From Rheinheimera salexigens (lineage in GTDB: Bacteria > Pseudomonadota > Gammaproteobacteria > Enterobacterales > Alteromonadaceae): 64,000 nt of DNA. This document shows, in pieces, positions 1 through 8,002 of the stretch. The stretch is from positions 1,363,259 through 1,427,258 of the forward strand of contig NZ_MKEK01000001.1 in assembly GCF_001752395.1 (NCBI RefSeq). Direction: 5' to 3'. The translations under genes and the position numbers were made by a program. Position 1 is the first letter of the stretch; each line of letters starts with the position of its first letter. The notes under the pieces were generated by a model. The model had not been told where the DNA came from and made no database searches. It was given only the letters and a program-made list of their open reading frames with translations.

Positions 1-821
1 TGTGTTTGTCTGGTGATGGTGGTGATGAGCTTTTCTGGGGGTATAGCCGTTATCAGATGACATTATCAGCGTGGCAAAAATTATCTGGACTGTCACAGTT
101 TTCACGCTCTTCTCTAAAGTATATTAAACGGTTTTTACCAATTACAGTATTAAATACGGTGGGTAAGCTCTCAATTAAAGACAATCTTTTAGGTGATAAA
201 CTAAGTAAAGCATTATCGCTATTAGATACAGCTAGTTTTATTCTTTTCTATCGAAGCTTTATGATGGCAAGTTATCGAGATGTGCCGAATTTAGTGCTGA
301 ATGGCGATGATGGCGTGTCTGCTGTGATGCTCACTGATAAAGCTTTAAATATGCTAACTCAACACGATGTTATGCCAGCACTAGACTTAGTTACTTACTT
401 GCCTGATGATATTTTATGTAAAGTTGATCGAGCCGCTATGGGGGTGTCATTAGAAGGGCGGATCCCACTATTAGATCATCGTGTGGTTGAATTTGCATTA
501 AAGCTACCAACTGCAATAAAGTATAAAGATAATACGGCTAAAAGCCCGTTACGCGCTATTTTATACAAATATGTACCTCAAAACTTGATAGATAGACCGA
601 AAAAAGGTTTTTCGGTGCCTTTGGCACAGTGGCTTAGATGTGAGTTAAAAACTTGGGCTGAGCAGCTTCTTGATTTTGAAAAGTTAAAAGCAGATGGTTA
701 CCTTGATCCTATTCAGGTGCATAAATTATGGCAAGAGCATCTTTCTGAGAAACGAAACTGGTCAGCCGTGCTGTGGAATATTTTAATGTTTCAAGCTTGG
801 CTGGAAAAAAGAAGACAATGA
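1..821 (+). CDS. asparagine synthetase (glutamine-hydrolysing), C-terminal part
   Basis: Partial gene cut by the left edge of the window; the reading frame is open to base 1. The visible protein begins with the SGDGGDELF motif of the AsnB ATP-pyrophosphatase domain and includes the LPDDILCKVDRA and GRIPLLDHR blocks typical of the synthetase domain. The glutaminase domain and the SGGxDS loop lie outside the window. AsnB-like proteins inside polysaccharide clusters often amidate sugar carboxyl groups rather than make asparagine; that role is inferred from context. The stop overlaps the next gene's start as ATGA, so the genes are probably translationally coupled. Confidence 0.9.
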   Translation, partial: CLSGDGGDELFWGYSRYQMTLSAWQKLSGLSQFSRSSLKYIKRFLPITVLNTVGKLSIKDNLLGDKLSKALSLLDTASFILFYRSFMMASYRDVPNLVLNGDDGVSAVMLTDKALNMLTQHDVMPALDLVTYLPDDILCKVDRAAMGVSLEGRIPLLDHRVVEFALKLPTAIKYKDNTAKSPLRAILYKYVPQNLIDRPKKGFSVPLAQWLRCELKTWAEQLLDFEKLKADGYLDPIQVHKLWQEHLSEKRNWSAVLWNILMFQAWLEKRRQ

Positions 822-1924
822 AATTATTGTATATAGTTAATGTTGATTGGTTTTTCATATCACATCGTTTACCAATTGCCTTAGCAGCTATTAAAAATGG
901 TTATGAAGTGCATATAGCATGCGGAGTAACGAATAAAAAAAGTTACTTAGAATCACTAGGAATTAATGTACATCCGATTTCACTTTCTAGAAGTGGAACT
1001 AGCCTATTGAGTGAATTAAAAGTTCTAAAGCAGGTTTGGAATATAGTTAATCATGTTAAACCTGATGTGAGTCATGCGATTACTATTAAAGGTGTTGTTT
1101 ATGGCGGCCTTGTCACTCGTTTTTTGAAAGTAAAAATGAGAGTAGCATCGATCTCTGGTCTAGGTTATGTTTTTATTGATGGCTCGATAAAAGCTAGAAC
1201 CCTAAAAATATTAATTAAGAAATTATATAGTTTTGCTTTAGGTTTTGATACAAAAGTGATATTTCAAAATAGAAGCGATGAGTCTATTTTTTTAGATAAT
1301 ATTATCGATAAATCGCAAAGTATTATTATCAGGGGATCGGGTGTTGATTTAAAACTTTTATCATTTACACCAGAGCTTACTACAAAAAAAACAGTTATGT
1401 TTTTAGCAAGATTACTTAAAGATAAAGGTTTAATTGAGTTTTGTGAAGCAGCCAAAATTGTTAAGCAGGATCTAGATGTGCGGTTCGTTTTAGTGGGTGA
1501 TGTTGATTTTGATAACCCTAACTCTATCACTCAAAGAGAATTGGCTGATTTTGTTAGTAGTGGTGCTGTAGAACATTGGGGCTATGTAGCAAATGTAAAT
1601 GAGGTTATTTCTAAATCTCATATTATGGTACTGCCATCTTACCGTGAAGGTTTGCCAAAAAGTTTAGTAGAAGCTGCAGCATGTGGTCGTGCTGTAATCA
1701 CAACTGACGTTCCAGGCTGTAGAGATGCAATTATACCAGATGTTACTGGTTTACTGGTCCCTGTTAAAAATATAGGGAAATTAGCTGAAGCCATAATTGA
1801 ATTACTCATAAATGATAATAAACGTTTAGCTATGGCATCAGCAGGGCGCTTATTAGCCGAGCAGGCTTTTGATATAAACGATATTGTAAAAAAACATTTG
1901 ATGATTTATGAAGGACAATCATGA
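818..1924 (+). CDS. glycosyltransferase family 4 protein
   Basis: Predicted cytoplasmic GT-B fold glycosyltransferase of 368 residues. The N-terminus (MKLLYIVNVDWFFISHRLP) and the C-terminal block SYREGLPKSLVEAAACG, which has the GT4 E-x7-E nucleotide-sugar motif, show the family. An upstream in-frame extension to 773 exists, but the ATG at 818 overlaps the preceding stop as ATGA and starts exactly at the conserved first beta strand, so it is preferred. Relatives add hexosamines during O-antigen or capsule repeat-unit synthesis. The actual donor and acceptor cannot be read from sequence. Confidence 0.88.
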   Translation: MKLLYIVNVDWFFISHRLPIALAAIKNGYEVHIACGVTNKKSYLESLGINVHPISLSRSGTSLLSELKVLKQVWNIVNHVKPDVSHAITIKGVVYGGLVTRFLKVKMRVASISGLGYVFIDGSIKARTLKILIKKLYSFALGFDTKVIFQNRSDESIFLDNIIDKSQSIIIRGSGVDLKLLSFTPELTTKKTVMFLARLLKDKGLIEFCEAAKIVKQDLDVRFVLVGDVDFDNPNSITQRELADFVSSGAVEHWGYVANVNEVISKSHIMVLPSYREGLPKSLVEAAACGRAVITTDVPGCRDAIIPDVTGLLVPVKNIGKLAEAIIELLINDNKRLAMASAGRLLAEQAFDINDIVKKHLMIYEGQS

Positions 1925-2844
1925 AAGTGTTAGTAACCGGTTATTCAGGCTTTGTAGGGAAGCATCTAATAAATGTATTACACACTGAATACAAAGTTCA
2001 ATTGTTAGGGCGTAAACCTTGCTCTTTTGGAACGGTTTTTCAGGCTGAACTGGATGGATATGCTAGTTATACTGCGGCATTGAATGATGTAGAAGTGGTG
2101 ATTCATTGCGCTGCACGCGTGCATATTATGAATGATACTGCTACTGATCCGCTAGTTGCTTTTCGGGAAGTAAATACTGTTGCTACGATTAATTTAGCAA
2201 CACAAGCCGCACAAGCAGGGGTTAAACGATTTATCTTTTTAAGCAGCATTAAAGTGAATGGTGAAACCACCACAGATAAAAAAGCATTTACTGCATTTGA
2301 TACTGCAAGCCCAGAAGATGCCTATGGCATATCTAAAGCCGAAGCTGAGCAGCAGTTAATAGCTCTTGGCAAGCAAACAGGGATGGAAGTTGTTATTGTT
2401 CGGCCGCCACTAATTTATGGTGAAGGTGTTAAAGCTAATTTTGCTGCTTTACTTAGCTTAGTCGGCAAAGGGCTACCTTTACCTTTTCGTGCTATTAAAA
2501 ATAACAAGCGTAGTTTGGTATCGGTATATAACTTAGTTGATTTAATAAAACTGTGTATTGATCATCCTAAGGCGGCTAACCAGATTTTTTTAGTGTCTGA
2601 TGATAACGATATTTCAACTGCTGAAATGGTGGCGTTAATGGCGAAAGTTCAAGGTAAACGTAACTTTGCTTTGCCCTTGCCTTTATGGTGTTTTAATTTA
2701 GCGGGAAAGCTGTTAAATAAGTCAGATGTTGTGGATAGGTTAACTGGCTCATTGCAGTTAGACATTAGCCACACTAAACAAACGTTAAGTTGGCAGCCTC
2801 CATACTCCGTGGAACATGGTTTTAAACTGGCCGCTAAGAAATAA
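1921..2844 (+). CDS. NAD-dependent epimerase/dehydratase (nucleotide-sugar 4-reductase or epimerase)
   Basis: Extended short-chain dehydrogenase of 307 residues. The nucleotide-binding GxxGxxG is at residues 7-13 (GYSGFVG), and the catalytic YxxxK pair is Y135/K139 in YGISK, preceded by a Ser-Ser block. It overlaps the upstream glycosyltransferase as ATGA and precedes a PglC-like transferase. In several O-antigen loci this arrangement (SDR + initiating transferase + WbpM-type dehydratase) produces UDP-QuiNAc or UDP-FucNAc and loads it on the lipid carrier. That substrate assignment is inference; the enzyme could also be a UDP-GlcNAc 4-epimerase. Confidence 0.82.
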   Translation: MKVLVTGYSGFVGKHLINVLHTEYKVQLLGRKPCSFGTVFQAELDGYASYTAALNDVEVVIHCAARVHIMNDTATDPLVAFREVNTVATINLATQAAQAGVKRFIFLSSIKVNGETTTDKKAFTAFDTASPEDAYGISKAEAEQQLIALGKQTGMEVVIVRPPLIYGEGVKANFAALLSLVGKGLPLPFRAIKNNKRSLVSVYNLVDLIKLCIDHPKAANQIFLVSDDNDISTAEMVALMAKVQGKRNFALPLPLWCFNLAGKLLNKSDVVDRLTGSLQLDISHTKQTLSWQPPYSVEHGFKLAAKK

Positions 2845-2894
2845 CCTTTATCTTCAAACCGAAATTTATACTAAATTTTAAAATTGGATTATTA

Positions 2895-3443
2895 ATGATA
2901 CGTCTACTGGATTTTTTGTTTTCATTCTTTGGTTTAGTGTTTGCCCTGCCATTTTTAGTGATTTTGTTTATTATTGGCTTATTTGATACTGGCTCACCGA
3001 TCTTTATGCAACAAAGAGTAGGTCGTAATAAAAAGCCTTTCACACTAATAAAATTTCGCACCATGAAAGTAGATACCGCTTCAGTAGCCAGTCATTTAGC
3101 AAGTACCAGCTCTATTACTAAGTTTGGCGGCTTTTTACGTAAAACGAAACTAGATGAATTACCGCAGTTATGGAATGTTTTACTAGGTGATATGAGCTTA
3201 GTTGGGCCAAGACCTTGCTTGTTTAACCAAGAAGAATTAATAGCCGAACGCGAACAGCGCGGCGTATTAAAAGCTCGGCCTGGTATTACCGGTTTAGCCC
3301 AAGTAAACGAAATTGATATGTCTACGCCAGTATTACTAGCTGAAACTGATGCCAAGATGTTAGCTAAACTAACCATAGCTGATTACTTTAAATATATTTT
3401 TATGACGGTAGCGGGTAAGGGCAGTGGGGATAGGGTTAAATAA
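2895..3443 (+). CDS. PglC-like initiating sugar-phosphate transferase
   Basis: Small monotopic phosphoglycosyl transferase of 182 residues, likely starting lipid-linked repeat-unit assembly by moving a sugar-1-phosphate from UDP-sugar to undecaprenyl phosphate at the inner membrane. An N-terminal hydrophobic re-entrant helix (about residues 5-29) is followed by the family block [25 protein letters not shown], the catalytic Asp-Glu dyad D87/E88 in KLDELPQ, and MSLVGPRP. It is short like PglC and WreU, without the extra transmembrane bundle of WcaJ/WbaP. The acceptor lipid is established for the family; the sugar is not determined. Confidence 0.9.
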   Translation: MIRLLDFLFSFFGLVFALPFLVILFIIGLFDTGSPIFMQQRVGRNKKPFTLIKFRTMKVDTASVASHLASTSSITKFGGFLRKTKLDELPQLWNVLLGDMSLVGPRPCLFNQEELIAEREQRGVLKARPGITGLAQVNEIDMSTPVLLAETDAKMLAKLTIADYFKYIFMTVAGKGSGDRVK

Positions 3444-3453
3444 TCTCCCCCTT

Positions 3454-3528
3454 CCCCTCTTTACTAAAGAGGGGCGAAAAAGCAAAACTAAAGAGGGGCG
3501 TTTTTAGCCTCCCTTTCATAAAGGGAGG
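3454..3528. repeat. palindromes upstream of the DUF559 gene
   Basis: Two perfect 9-bp-arm palindromes with 3-nt loops stand here: CCCCTCTTT-ACT-AAAGAGGGG (3454-3474) and CCTCCCTTT-CAT-AAAGGGAGG (3508-3528). The 14-nt string ACTAAAGAGGGGCG occurs twice (3463-3476 and 3487-3500). A third relative lies after the gene at 3957-3975. Confidence 0.85.
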
Positions 3529-3552
3529 TTGGAGGATTGAGGGATTTGATTT

Positions 3553-3912
3553 ATGCTACCTTACGATAAAATTCTGAAGCAATTCTCTCGAGACTTACGA
3601 AGTAATCAAACTGTCGCCGAAGAGTTGCTTTGGTCGCATATTAGAAAGAAGCAACTAATGGGCATGCAGTTTTATCGCCAAAAACCTATAGCTGGTTATA
3701 TTGCAGATTTTTATTGTGCTAAAGCTAAGTTAGTTATTGAGATTGATGGCGAAATTCATAATTCAATTGAAGCTAAACAGTATGATGCAATTAGAGATCA
3801 AGTTATGCTGTCACTTGGACTTACCGTTTTACGTTTTACAAACAGCCAGGTAGAAGCATCATTAGTAGAAGTATTAGCACAAATAAAAAATAATCTGAGT
3901 TCTGCCGTCTAA
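3553..3912 (+). CDS. DUF559 family endonuclease-like protein
   Basis: A 119-residue protein of the DUF559 family, which has a PD-(D/E)xK / Vsr-like nuclease fold. Visible hallmarks are the N-terminal ARxLR-like segment (RDLRSNQTVAEELLWSHIR), D52 in the ADFYC block, and the E63-x-D65 pair in VIEIDGEIH. Activity and biological role are unknown for most members. The gene interrupts a run of sugar genes and is bracketed by short GC-rich palindromes, suggesting it arrived with them as a small mobile or selfish unit. That is inference; no transposase or target-site duplication was identified. Confidence 0.85.
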   Translation: MLPYDKILKQFSRDLRSNQTVAEELLWSHIRKKQLMGMQFYRQKPIAGYIADFYCAKAKLVIEIDGEIHNSIEAKQYDAIRDQVMLSLGLTVLRFTNSQVEASLVEVLAQIKNNLSSAV

Positions 3913-3913
3913 T

Positions 3914-3950
3914 CTTTTGCGCTACAATTTTGGTTAAATGAACGCAAAAG
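3914..3950. other. stem-loop after the DUF559 gene
   Basis: An 8-bp stem (CTTTTGCG / CGCAAAAG) encloses a 21-nt AT-rich loop just after the DUF559 stop. There is no following T-run, so it is not a typical terminator. Confidence 0.5.
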
Positions 3951-3956
3951 CATAAT

Positions 3957-3975
3957 CTCCCTTTGGTAAAGGGAG
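3957..3975. repeat. palindrome downstream of the DUF559 gene
   Basis: CTCCCTTT-GGT-AAAGGGAG, perfect 8-bp arms with a 3-nt loop, same design as the palindromes at 3454-3474 and 3508-3528. Together they bracket the DUF559 gene. Confidence 0.8.
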
Positions 3976-4013
3976 ATATAGAGGGATTAGCTACTCTAAG
4001 CAAAGGAGACAGG

Positions 4014-5483
4014 ATGTCGACTGCGTATAAAACTCCAACCTTCCTCCACCACGGTGCCGTAGATGGTGTTACGGGCTCTTGCCATGAATATCGTTTAGCT
4101 GATGACTTTGCGGTTTTAATTGATTGTGGCTTGTTCCAAGGTGCCGAAGTTTCGGGAACAGGTTCAGCGGCAACACCACAGATTAATTTTGCTATTGATC
4201 ATATTAAAGCCTTAATTGTGACTCATGTTCATATTGACCATGTTGGGCGAATACCTTATTTGTTGGCTGCGGGCTTTACTGGGCCAATTTATTGCACTGA
4301 AGCCTCGGCTACTTTGTTGCCTTTGGTATTGGAAGATGCGCTTAAAGTGGGTGTAACGCGGGATAACGCGCTGATTAAAAGCTTTTTAGCGAAGATCCAT
4401 CGCCAGTTAGTGCCTTGTAAGTTTAAGCAGTGGTTAGCGCTAGATGTTGTTGGCGATAATGCGAGTAGTTCTTCTGGGGCTATTAGCCTGCAAGTTAAGT
4501 TTCAGCCTGCTGGGCATATTTTAGGGTCGGCTTATGTTGAATTGCGACATAAGGTTGCAGATGATACGGCTGCTGCCATTGGAGAAATAGGTAAGAAAAA
4601 ATGGTATAAAACCGTTTTTTCAGGTGATTTAGGGGCGCCGCATGCGCCTTTGTTACCCGCACCGAAGTCACCTTTTAGTGCTGATACAGTTGTTATTGAA
4701 AGTACTTATGGCGACAGGTTGCATGAAGGAAGAAAAGAGCGGCAGCAACGGTTACAAAAAGTGTTATTACATGCATTACGTGATAACGGTACCGTATTGT
4801 TTCCGGCATTTAGTATTGGCCGTACTCAAGAGTTGTTGTACGAGCTAGAGGCCATTATTCACCGTTTGCGTGATCAAAAAATTCATAAAGATTTGCGCTG
4901 GGATCAGTTGCAGGTCATTGTTGATTCGCCCTTAGCGGCAAAATTTACTGAAAGCTATCGCCAACTTCAGCATTGCTGGGACGCAGAAGCTAAGCAGCGC
5001 TTACGTCAAGGCCGACATCCATTAAGCTTTGAGCAACTGCATACTATTGATAGCCATAGTCAGCATTTATCTCTTGTCCAGTATTTAGCCTCTACCAAAC
5101 AACCGGCAATTGTGATTGCTGCCAGTGGTATGTGCCAAGGTGGCAGAGTGATGAATTATTTATCGGCATTGCTTGGCCATAATGCGCATCAAGTGGTGTT
5201 TGTGGGGTATCAAGCTCGCGGTACTTTAGGTGAAGCAATTCAAAAATATGGCCCTAGGGGTGGTTATGTTGATATAGACGATAAAAGGATTGATATTAAA
5301 GCTGAAGTGATTACATTAAGCGGCTATTCAGCCCATGCTGATAAAAAAGGGCTTATTAATTTTATTCAGCGAATGCGACATAAACCGCAACAAGTTAGGA
5401 TAGTGCATGGCGATGAGGGTGCTAAGTTGGAGTTGCAGCGGGAGCTTCAGTCGTTGGATATAAATGCTGTGATTGCAACCTAG
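4014..5483 (+). CDS. MBL-fold beta-CASP metallo-hydrolase (RNase-like)
   Basis: A 489-residue metallo-beta-lactamase / beta-CASP protein, related to CPSF73-type RNA-processing nucleases. The zinc motif HVHIDH is at residues 71-76. Later motifs are FSGDLG, VIESTYGDR, ASGMCQGGR and SGYSAHADKKG, the last typical of the RNA-specificity region. The ATG at 4014 has AAGGAG at 4003-4008; an in-frame TTG at 3963 would place the start inside a palindrome and is disfavoured. Bacterial members are poorly characterised and likely act on RNA. The position between sugar genes gives no obvious pathway link. Confidence 0.87.
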   Translation: MSTAYKTPTFLHHGAVDGVTGSCHEYRLADDFAVLIDCGLFQGAEVSGTGSAATPQINFAIDHIKALIVTHVHIDHVGRIPYLLAAGFTGPIYCTEASATLLPLVLEDALKVGVTRDNALIKSFLAKIHRQLVPCKFKQWLALDVVGDNASSSSGAISLQVKFQPAGHILGSAYVELRHKVADDTAAAIGEIGKKKWYKTVFSGDLGAPHAPLLPAPKSPFSADTVVIESTYGDRLHEGRKERQQRLQKVLLHALRDNGTVLFPAFSIGRTQELLYELEAIIHRLRDQKIHKDLRWDQLQVIVDSPLAAKFTESYRQLQHCWDAEAKQRLRQGRHPLSFEQLHTIDSHSQHLSLVQYLASTKQPAIVIAASGMCQGGRVMNYLSALLGHNAHQVVFVGYQARGTLGEAIQKYGPRGGYVDIDDKRIDIKAEVITLSGYSAHADKKGLINFIQRMRHKPQQVRIVHGDEGAKLELQRELQSLDINAVIAT

Positions 5484-5577
5484 GTGCAATTGAGTCGCAA
5501 GTTTTAAGTGTTTAGTGGTGAGTTACACAAACTAAAAACTAAGCACTAACATCTCATCACTTACAAAAGGATTGTTC

Positions 5578-6927
5578 ATGAAGGTTACGGTTTTTGGTAG
5601 TGGTTATGTAGGGTTGGTTCAGGCGGCTGTATTGGCTGAAGTTGGCCATCATGTTATTTGTGTTGATGTGAATGAACAGCGGGTTGAAGATTTAAATCAG
5701 GGCATTATTCCAATTTATGAGCCGGGTTTAACGCCTATAGTGCAAAATAATAGCCAGGCTGGACGATTACAGTTTACTACCGATGCCAAATTAGCAGTAG
5801 AGCATGGTGAAGTGCAATTTATTGCTGTAGGAACGCCTTCAGATAGTAATGGCGCGGCTGATTTGCAATATGTATTAACTGTAGCAAAAACCATAGCGCA
5901 GTATATGACGGGTGATACAGTTGTTATTGATAAGTCTACTGTCCCTGTGGGTACTGCTGATAAAGTGCGCGATATCATTGCCGAAACTTTAGCACAACGT
6001 GAAGTTAGCCACCAATTTGATGTGGTGTCTAACCCTGAGTTTTTAAAAGAAGGTGCTGCAGTCGCTGACTGCATGCGGCCAGACCGTATTATTGTTGGCA
6101 GTTATGATGCCCGGCCACATGACATTATTCGTGAATTATATGAGCCGTTTAACCGTATTCATGAAAAAATTATTTTTATGGATGTACGTTCGGCAGAGCT
6201 CACCAAATATGCGGCTAACTGTATGTTGGCAACTAAAATTTCATTTATGAATGAAATGGCTAATTTAGCCGAGTTGTTAGGCGCCGACATTGAAGCGGTT
6301 CGAAGAGGCATAGGCTCGGATCCAAGAATTGGTTATCACTTTATATATCCGGGCTGTGGTTATGGCGGCTCATGTTTCCCTAAAGATGTTCAAGCCTTGA
6401 TCCAAACTGCGGAAACCGAAGGTTATAGACCTGAGATGTTGTATGCAGTTGAAAATGTTAATAAACGACAAAAAGATAAATTGCCAAGCTTAGTGAAACA
6501 GCATTTTGGGGCTGATTTAAGTGGTAAAGTGTTTGCCGTTTGGGGGTTAAGCTTTAAGCCTAAAACCGATGATATCCGCGAAGCCAGTAGTCGTGTTCTT
6601 ATAGAGCAGTTATGGGCTGCGGGTGCTATAGTACAAGCTTATGATCCTGAAGCGATGGAAGAAATGCAGCGTGCATATGGTGTGCGGAATGATTTAAATT
6701 TAGTGGGTACTAAAGAAGCAGCTTTAAAAGCTGCTGACGCTTTGATTATTTGTACGGAGTGGCAGCCTTTTAAAGCGCCTGATTTTGATTTAATAAAAAC
6801 ACAATTAAAACAACCGGTTATTTTTGATGGCCGTAATTTATTTGAGCCAGAGCGGATGCAACGTCGTGGCTTTACTTATTACGGTATTGGCCGTGGTGAA
6901 AGTGTTAAATTATCTACTGTTAAGTAA
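5578..6927 (+). CDS. ugd: UDP-glucose 6-dehydrogenase
   Basis: Oxidises UDP-glucose to UDP-glucuronate with two NAD+, feeding capsule or LPS synthesis in the cytoplasm. The N-terminal Rossmann motif GSGYVG is at residues 7-12, and the catalytic cysteine is C266 in [12 protein letters not shown]-terminal UDP-binding domain contains [11 protein letters not shown]. At 449 residues it has the normal family length. The ATG at 5578 follows AAAGGA and is favoured over the TTG two codons upstream. It directly precedes galU, which makes its substrate. Confidence 0.95.
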   Translation: MKVTVFGSGYVGLVQAAVLAEVGHHVICVDVNEQRVEDLNQGIIPIYEPGLTPIVQNNSQAGRLQFTTDAKLAVEHGEVQFIAVGTPSDSNGAADLQYVLTVAKTIAQYMTGDTVVIDKSTVPVGTADKVRDIIAETLAQREVSHQFDVVSNPEFLKEGAAVADCMRPDRIIVGSYDARPHDIIRELYEPFNRIHEKIIFMDVRSAELTKYAANCMLATKISFMNEMANLAELLGADIEAVRRGIGSDPRIGYHFIYPGCGYGGSCFPKDVQALIQTAETEGYRPEMLYAVENVNKRQKDKLPSLVKQHFGADLSGKVFAVWGLSFKPKTDDIREASSRVLIEQLWAAGAIVQAYDPEAMEEMQRAYGVRNDLNLVGTKEAALKAADALIICTEWQPFKAPDFDLIKTQLKQPVIFDGRNLFEPERMQRRGFTYYGIGRGESVKLSTVK

Positions 6928-7031
6928 ATGGCGCTTAGCTGTATTGATAGTAAGATAGCTAAAAAGAGTACATGGACTTAAGCTTACTCAATTTAAGCTA
7001 GTTAGATGAAACAAGAACTTAAGGATATTAA

Positions 7032-7921
7032 ATGACAGTGTTAAAAGCTGTGATCCCAGTTGCGGGCTTAGGCACTAGGATGTTGCCAGCGACTAAAGCT
7101 ATCCCCAAAGAAATGTTACCGATAGTGGATAAACCGCTTATTCAATATGTGGTAGATGAATGCATTGCGGCGGGCATTAAGCAGATTGTATTAGTGACTC
7201 ATTCTTCAAAAATTCAATTGAAAACCATTTTGATAAAAGTTTTGAGCTTGAATCCATGCTAGAAAAGCGGGTTAAACGGCAGTTGTTAGATGAAGTGCAA
7301 GCCATTTGCCCTAAAGACGTAACTATTATGCAAGTTCGCCAAGGCGAGGCTAAAGGTTTAGGCCATGCCGTATTATGTGCTTTACCGGTAGTAGGCAATT
7401 CGCCTTTCGCTGTTTTACTACCGGATGTAATCGTTGATGGTTATGATTGTAATCTAGCTAAAGATAATTTAGCCAAAATGGTTAAGTTATATGCAAAAAA
7501 TCAGCTAAGCCAAATTATGGTTGAGCCTGTGCCAATGAATCTAGTCAGTAATTACGGTATTGCCGATGTTGATGGTAAAACCCTGTCAGCGGGGGCTTCA
7601 GCTTTAATTACTAATATTATTGAGAAACCGAACCAAACTGAAGCACCATCTAATTTATCCGTTGTGGGCCGTTATGTATTTAATCCGGCAATTTGGGATT
7701 GTTTAAAACGCACGCCTTTAGGCGCGGGTGATGAAATTCAATTAACTGATGCTATAGCGTTATTAATGCAACAGCAGCAAGTACAAGCGCATCATATTAG
7801 TGGCCGCAGCCATGATTGCGGTAATAAGCTGGGCTATATTCAAGCCTTTGTTGAATATGCAATGCGTGATAAAATACTAGGGGCTGATGTTAAGCAAATT
7901 TTAAAAAATTTGGTTAACTAG
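7032..7921 (+). pseudogene. galU: UTP-glucose-1-phosphate uridylyltransferase, frameshifted
   Basis: GalU makes UDP-glucose from UTP and glucose-1-phosphate. The N-terminal half has the nucleotidyltransferase signature [18 protein letters not shown]; the rest continues in another frame from [15 protein letters not shown] to the normal C-terminus. Frame 1 reads HSSK and then nonsense to a TAG near 7260. Adding one A to the run at 7208-7212 restores the family-like [19 protein letters not shown] and a full gene of about 296 codons. All other motifs look intact, so this is a very recent mutation, a phase-variable homopolymer or a sequencing error. Confidence 0.88.
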
Positions 7922-7951
7922 TTTTGAGTTGTTAGTTATGAGTGTTGAGTG

Positions 7952-7992
7952 AACACTAAACACTAAACACTAAACACTAAACACTAAACACT
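7952..7992. repeat. 7-nt tandem repeat (AACACTA)n
   Basis: Nearly six copies of AACACTA fill the gap between galU and the dehydratase gene. Related AACACTC arrays occur at 41283-41314, 46219-46262 and 46412-46446, all intergenic or at gene ends. Confidence 0.9.
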
Positions 7993-8002
7993 GGATTACA
8001 AA

